Source of the DNA: Conchocele bisecta
Taxonomy: Eukaryota > Mollusca > Bivalvia > Lucinida > Thyasiridae
Direction of reading: 5' to 3'
Length of the DNA stretch: 64,000 nt
Assembly: GCA_029237695.1 (NCBI GenBank)
Contig: CM055265.1
Location: 46,685,056-46,749,055 of the forward strand
The notes beneath the pieces were generated by a model. It saw nothing but the letters and a program-made list of their open reading frames with translations, did not search any database and had not been told where the DNA came from. The translations under genes were made by a program, and so were the position numbers. Position 1 is the first letter of the stretch. Every line of letters starts with the position of its first letter. This document shows, piece by piece, positions 61,010 to 64,000 of this stretch.

Positions 61010-61580
61010 GTCTAGACTGATCACCTAGCACATTCCTGCAATCAGATATGGATATATACTGTTTGTTAGATGAAGAACATGTGATTTACTGACTGAAGGG
61101 CAAACAGTTTAGGGCCTGATCAGACCTTGTGGATGTGCACACTCATCTGGGGCGTCACAATACCCATAAGCCCCATTTATCCAGTCACAGCCACATTTGA
61201 ATGTTGTTGAACAGATATACAGCCAGGGCTCCAGATAAGGAATTGGTAATTGAGTATTGTCACTCCATCATTTCTTAAGCAATTGGGTATTTTAATTGGG
61301 TAACATAAAATCACACTACTGTTCGCACATCAACAGCCATCAATTATTGAATATTTTGCTTCAAAATGAAAACATGTAATACCAAGATGTGTTTTCATGG
61401 AAAATAAGAAAAATACGCTATATCTGTGGTCTGTTTATTGTTTTATGCAGCATGATAAAGGTACCACAAACTTTTTATTGCTTTTTGATACTCGCTATAT
61501 ATATACTTCTGATTTCAATTGGGTTTTTGGCTATTTTAATTGGATATTTAAGTAAATACGCATCTTATCTGGAGCTCTGC
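61010..61580. mobile_element. Family E remnant then family L MITE
   Basis: 61010-61195: GTCTAGACTGATCACC to TCCAGTCACAGCCACA (family E). 61223-61580: CAGGGCTCCAGATAAGG to CATCTTATCTGGAGCTCTG (family L) with the central hairpin deleted. 61581-62030 shows no gene or known repeat. Confidence 0.6.
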
Positions 61581-62127
61581 CATTCATTCAATTCATAAAT
61601 CAATCCAATCAACTACTAGTATCAATTTTAAAATACAGATCGTAACTCCCTCAAGATATTTGTAAATCTGATAAATATTGTATATTTGTCATACCACAAA
61701 TTCTTTTTTTTTCTCTAGACCATAGATACATGGCTTTATGTTGCCGGTCAAGCTCACCAATCAAAATGTGAGAAACTCACCTGCAATATGAAAACAATTA
61801 TTTTTAAACTTGCCATGTAGCATGACATTGAAATTTAAAAGTAGCTCATGGAACCGTGTATCTTCTGTATATCTGTTATGTGTACATGTATTTGTCACCA
61901 ATACATCAGAGTTAATTTGCTACATGTATTTCTGCTAATTGCTTCCTATCTTTGATAAATCAATGTATAAACTGGTCCCAATTCCTTTGTGACAATGTAT
62001 TCCCAGAAAAGGCATGTGCATATGTACCATCAGTAGCCTATTTCACTAAAATTGCAAAGTATACCTATCTTGCTAAGTACACTTTGAGGGAGAAATTTTC
62101 AATTTAAGGATAACTTTATTACTTTTT

Positions 62128-62980
62128 AGCTCGACTATTCGAAGAATAAGTAGAGCTTATGTTGTGACCCCGGCGTCGGCGTCACCGTCACGTCACGCCT
62201 TGGTTAAGGTTTTTAGTCAAGCTTGTATATGGAATGCTACTGGCCCTACACCCACCATACTTAGACAACTTCATCTCCTAGTGATGTACATCAATAACCC
62301 CTGATCTATATTTGACCTTCACCTACATTTCCTCTTGAATTACTTACTTAATTCCCCTTGGTTAAGGTTTTTAGTCAAGCTTGTATATGGAATACTCCTG
62401 GTCCTACACCCACCATACTTGAACAACTTCATCTCCTAGTGATATACATCAACAACCACTGACCTATATTTGACCTTGACCTACATTTAACTTTGAATTA
62501 CTTAGTTAATTCCCCTTGGTTAAGGTTTTTAGTCAAGCTTGTACATGGAATACTATTGTGCATACTAACACCATACTTGGACAACCTTTTCTCATAGCGA
62601 TGTACATCAATAACCCCTGATCTATATTTGACCTTGACCTACATTTCCTCTTGAATTACTTACTTAATTCTCTTTGGTTAAGGTTTTTAGTCAAGCTTGT
62701 AGATGCAATACTCCTGGCTCTACACCAACCATACTTGGACAACTTCATCTCCTAGTGATGTACATCAATAATCCCTTACCTATATTGTATTACTTTCTTA
62801 TTTCCCCTTGGTTAAGGTTTTTAGTCAAGCTTGTATATGGAATATTCCTGGGTCTACAGCAACCATACTTGCAAAACTTCATCTCCTAGTGATCTACATC
62901 AATAATCCCTGACCTATATCTGACATTGACCTACATTTAACCTTGAATTACTTACTTAATTTCCCTTCGTTAAGGTTTTT
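62128..62980 (+). repeat. Stem-loop-headed tandem array, about 155-bp unit
   Basis: Head AGCTCGACTATTC-GAA-GAATAAGTAGAGCT (62128-62157), then TGTTGTGACCCCGGC and GTCGGCGTCACCGTC. About five units with GGTTAAGGTTTTTAGTCAAG, CACCATACTTGGACAAC, CTTCATCTCCTAGTGATG, ATTTGACCTTGACCTACATT. A family F fragment (about 62030-62105) precedes it. Confidence 0.8.
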
Positions 62981-63655
62981 GTCGCGCCCGCTTGCGGAAA
63001 GCGCGATATAGTCGGCACTTTGGCGTACGTACGTACGTACGTACGTACGTGTGTGTGTGTGGTTAAAGTTTTTGGTTAAGTTGTTTGGTTAAGTTTTTTG
63101 GTTAAATTTTTTGGTTAAGTTCTTTGGTTAAAGTTTTTGCTTAAGTTGTTTGCTTAAAATTTTTCGTTATACTATATCTCTGCAACTGCTTTGCCCATTA
63201 CCTTGAACCTTCACATGGGTGTTTATCATCATCTATATTTTCATTCTACACCCCTTCCGTGCGGCCCCTGTACCCAATGTCAAGGTCAAATTACTTTGAA
63301 GTTTTTGGTTAAGTTTTTTGGTTAAAGTTTTTGGTTAAGTTTTTTGGTTAAGTTTTTTTGGTTAAAGTTTTTGGTTAACTTTTTTGGTTAAGTTTTTTGG
63401 TTAAAGTTTTTCGTTATACTATATCTCTGCAACTGCTTTGCCCATTACCTTGAAACTTCACATGGGTGTTTATCATCATCTATATTTTCATTCTACCCCC
63501 TCCCGTGCGGCCCCTGTGCCCAATGTCAAGGTCAAATTACTTTGAAGTTTTTGGTTAAGTTTTTTGGTTAAAGTTTTTCGTTATACTATATCTCTGCAAC
63601 TGCTTTGCCCATTACCTTGAAACTTCACATGGGTGTTTAGCGTCATCTATATTTT
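62981..63655 (+). repeat. Stem-loop-headed array, TCGCGCCCGC type, with (GGTTAAGTTTTTT)n
   Basis: Head TCGCGC-CCGCTTGCGG-AAAGCGCGA, then TAGTCGGCACTTTGG and an (ACGT)n/(GT)n run (63027-63060). Units resemble the 49 kb array (CTCTGCAACTGCTTTGCCC, CTTCACATGGGTGTTTA, AATGTCAAGGTCAAATTAC), separated by long GGTTAAGTTTTTT stretches. Confidence 0.75.
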
Positions 63656-63659
63656 CATC

Positions 63660-64000
63660 TTTGTATTGGCCGAATATGTACACAGAACATAGGAACCTCT
63701 CTTTATCAGGGAACAAGCTTTGTATTGGCCGAATACGTACACAGAACATAGGAACCTCTCTTTATCAGGGAACAAGCTTGGTATTGGACGAATACGTACA
63801 CAGAACACGAGAACCTCTCTTTATCATGGAACAAGCTTTGTTCCCTGATAAAGAGAGGTTCCTGTGTTCTGTGTACGTATTCGGCCAATACAAAGCTTGT
63901 TCCCTGATAAAGAGAGGTTCCTGTGTTCTGTGTATGTATTCGGCCAATACAAAGCTTGTTCCCTGATGAAGAGGTTCCCGTATTCTGTGTACGTATTCGG
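63660..64000. repeat. Foldback of 59-bp repeats, three direct and three inverted, cut by the window edge
   Basis: Units start near 63660, 63719 and 63778 (TTTGTATTGGCCGAATA, GTACACAGAACATAGG, AACCTCTCTTTATCAGGG, AACAAGC). From 63837 the same unit runs in inverse (CTGATAAAGAGAGGTTCC, CGTATTCGGCCAATAC). The short frames on both strands simply translate the repeat. Confidence 0.8.

Noticed and set aside
63660..64000. CRISPR array
   Set aside because: Repeats are contiguous without spacers and half are inverted; the genome is eukaryotic.

Overview
The window is animal (metazoan) nuclear DNA: AT-rich, intron-bearing, and saturated with SINEs, TTAA-type and foldback miniature transposons and tandem arrays. 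The repeat types (stem-loop-headed dispersed repeats with a GTCCGTC block, an AAGGTCAAGGTCA core in several tandem arrays, SINEs ending in GTTAAAC) resemble what I know from mollusc genomes, so a mollusc, probably a bivalve, is my best guess. That assignment is inference, not proof.

Only two real genes are visible, both on the + strand. (1) 1-7061: the 3' part of one very long uninterrupted exon, open through the left edge, encoding at least 2352 residues built almost entirely of DNA-binding helix-turn-helix modules (about 10 CENP-B/Tc5-like and about 14 Brinker/psq-like), with an acidic tail carrying a SUMO-interacting-type motif and three SUMO-acceptor consensus sites. No DDE transposase domain is present. 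It looks like a domesticated, massively amplified pogo/Tigger-type DNA-binding region. (2) 24276-59336 and beyond: six in-phase exons of a purple acid phosphatase (ACP7 type), with a signal peptide, the N-terminal domain and the first three metal-binding blocks (GDLG, GDFGY, GNHE). The remaining blocks must lie right of the window. Intron 4 is about 21.9 kb and is almost wholly repeats.

Layout: 0-7.1 kb poly-HTH gene; 7.1-24.2 kb intergenic repeats, with one promoter-like motif cluster near 10.6-10.9 kb; 24.3-35.3 kb ACP7 exons 1-4; 35.3-57.1 kb giant intron, including tandem arrays at 39.3-40.4, 48.0-49.2 and 49.2-51.2 kb and many nested MITEs; 57.1-59.3 kb exons 5-6; 59.3-64 kb following intron, with nested elements, two more arrays and, at the right edge, a foldback of 59-bp repeats.

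The most striking non-genic patterns are: (a) at least eight otherwise different dispersed repeats that share one architecture, a short hairpin with a different stem each time, then usually TTACC and a GTCCGTC-like or GGCGGGC-like block; (b) two hAT-like foldback elements with the same ends and 8-bp target duplications but different arms that are each still self-complementary; (c) MITE families with different termini sharing the same central hairpin; (d) TTAA-type elements that abut through a single TTAA; (e) a 355-bp element between perfect 62-bp direct repeats. Coordinates of repeats were read by eye and may be off by a few bases.
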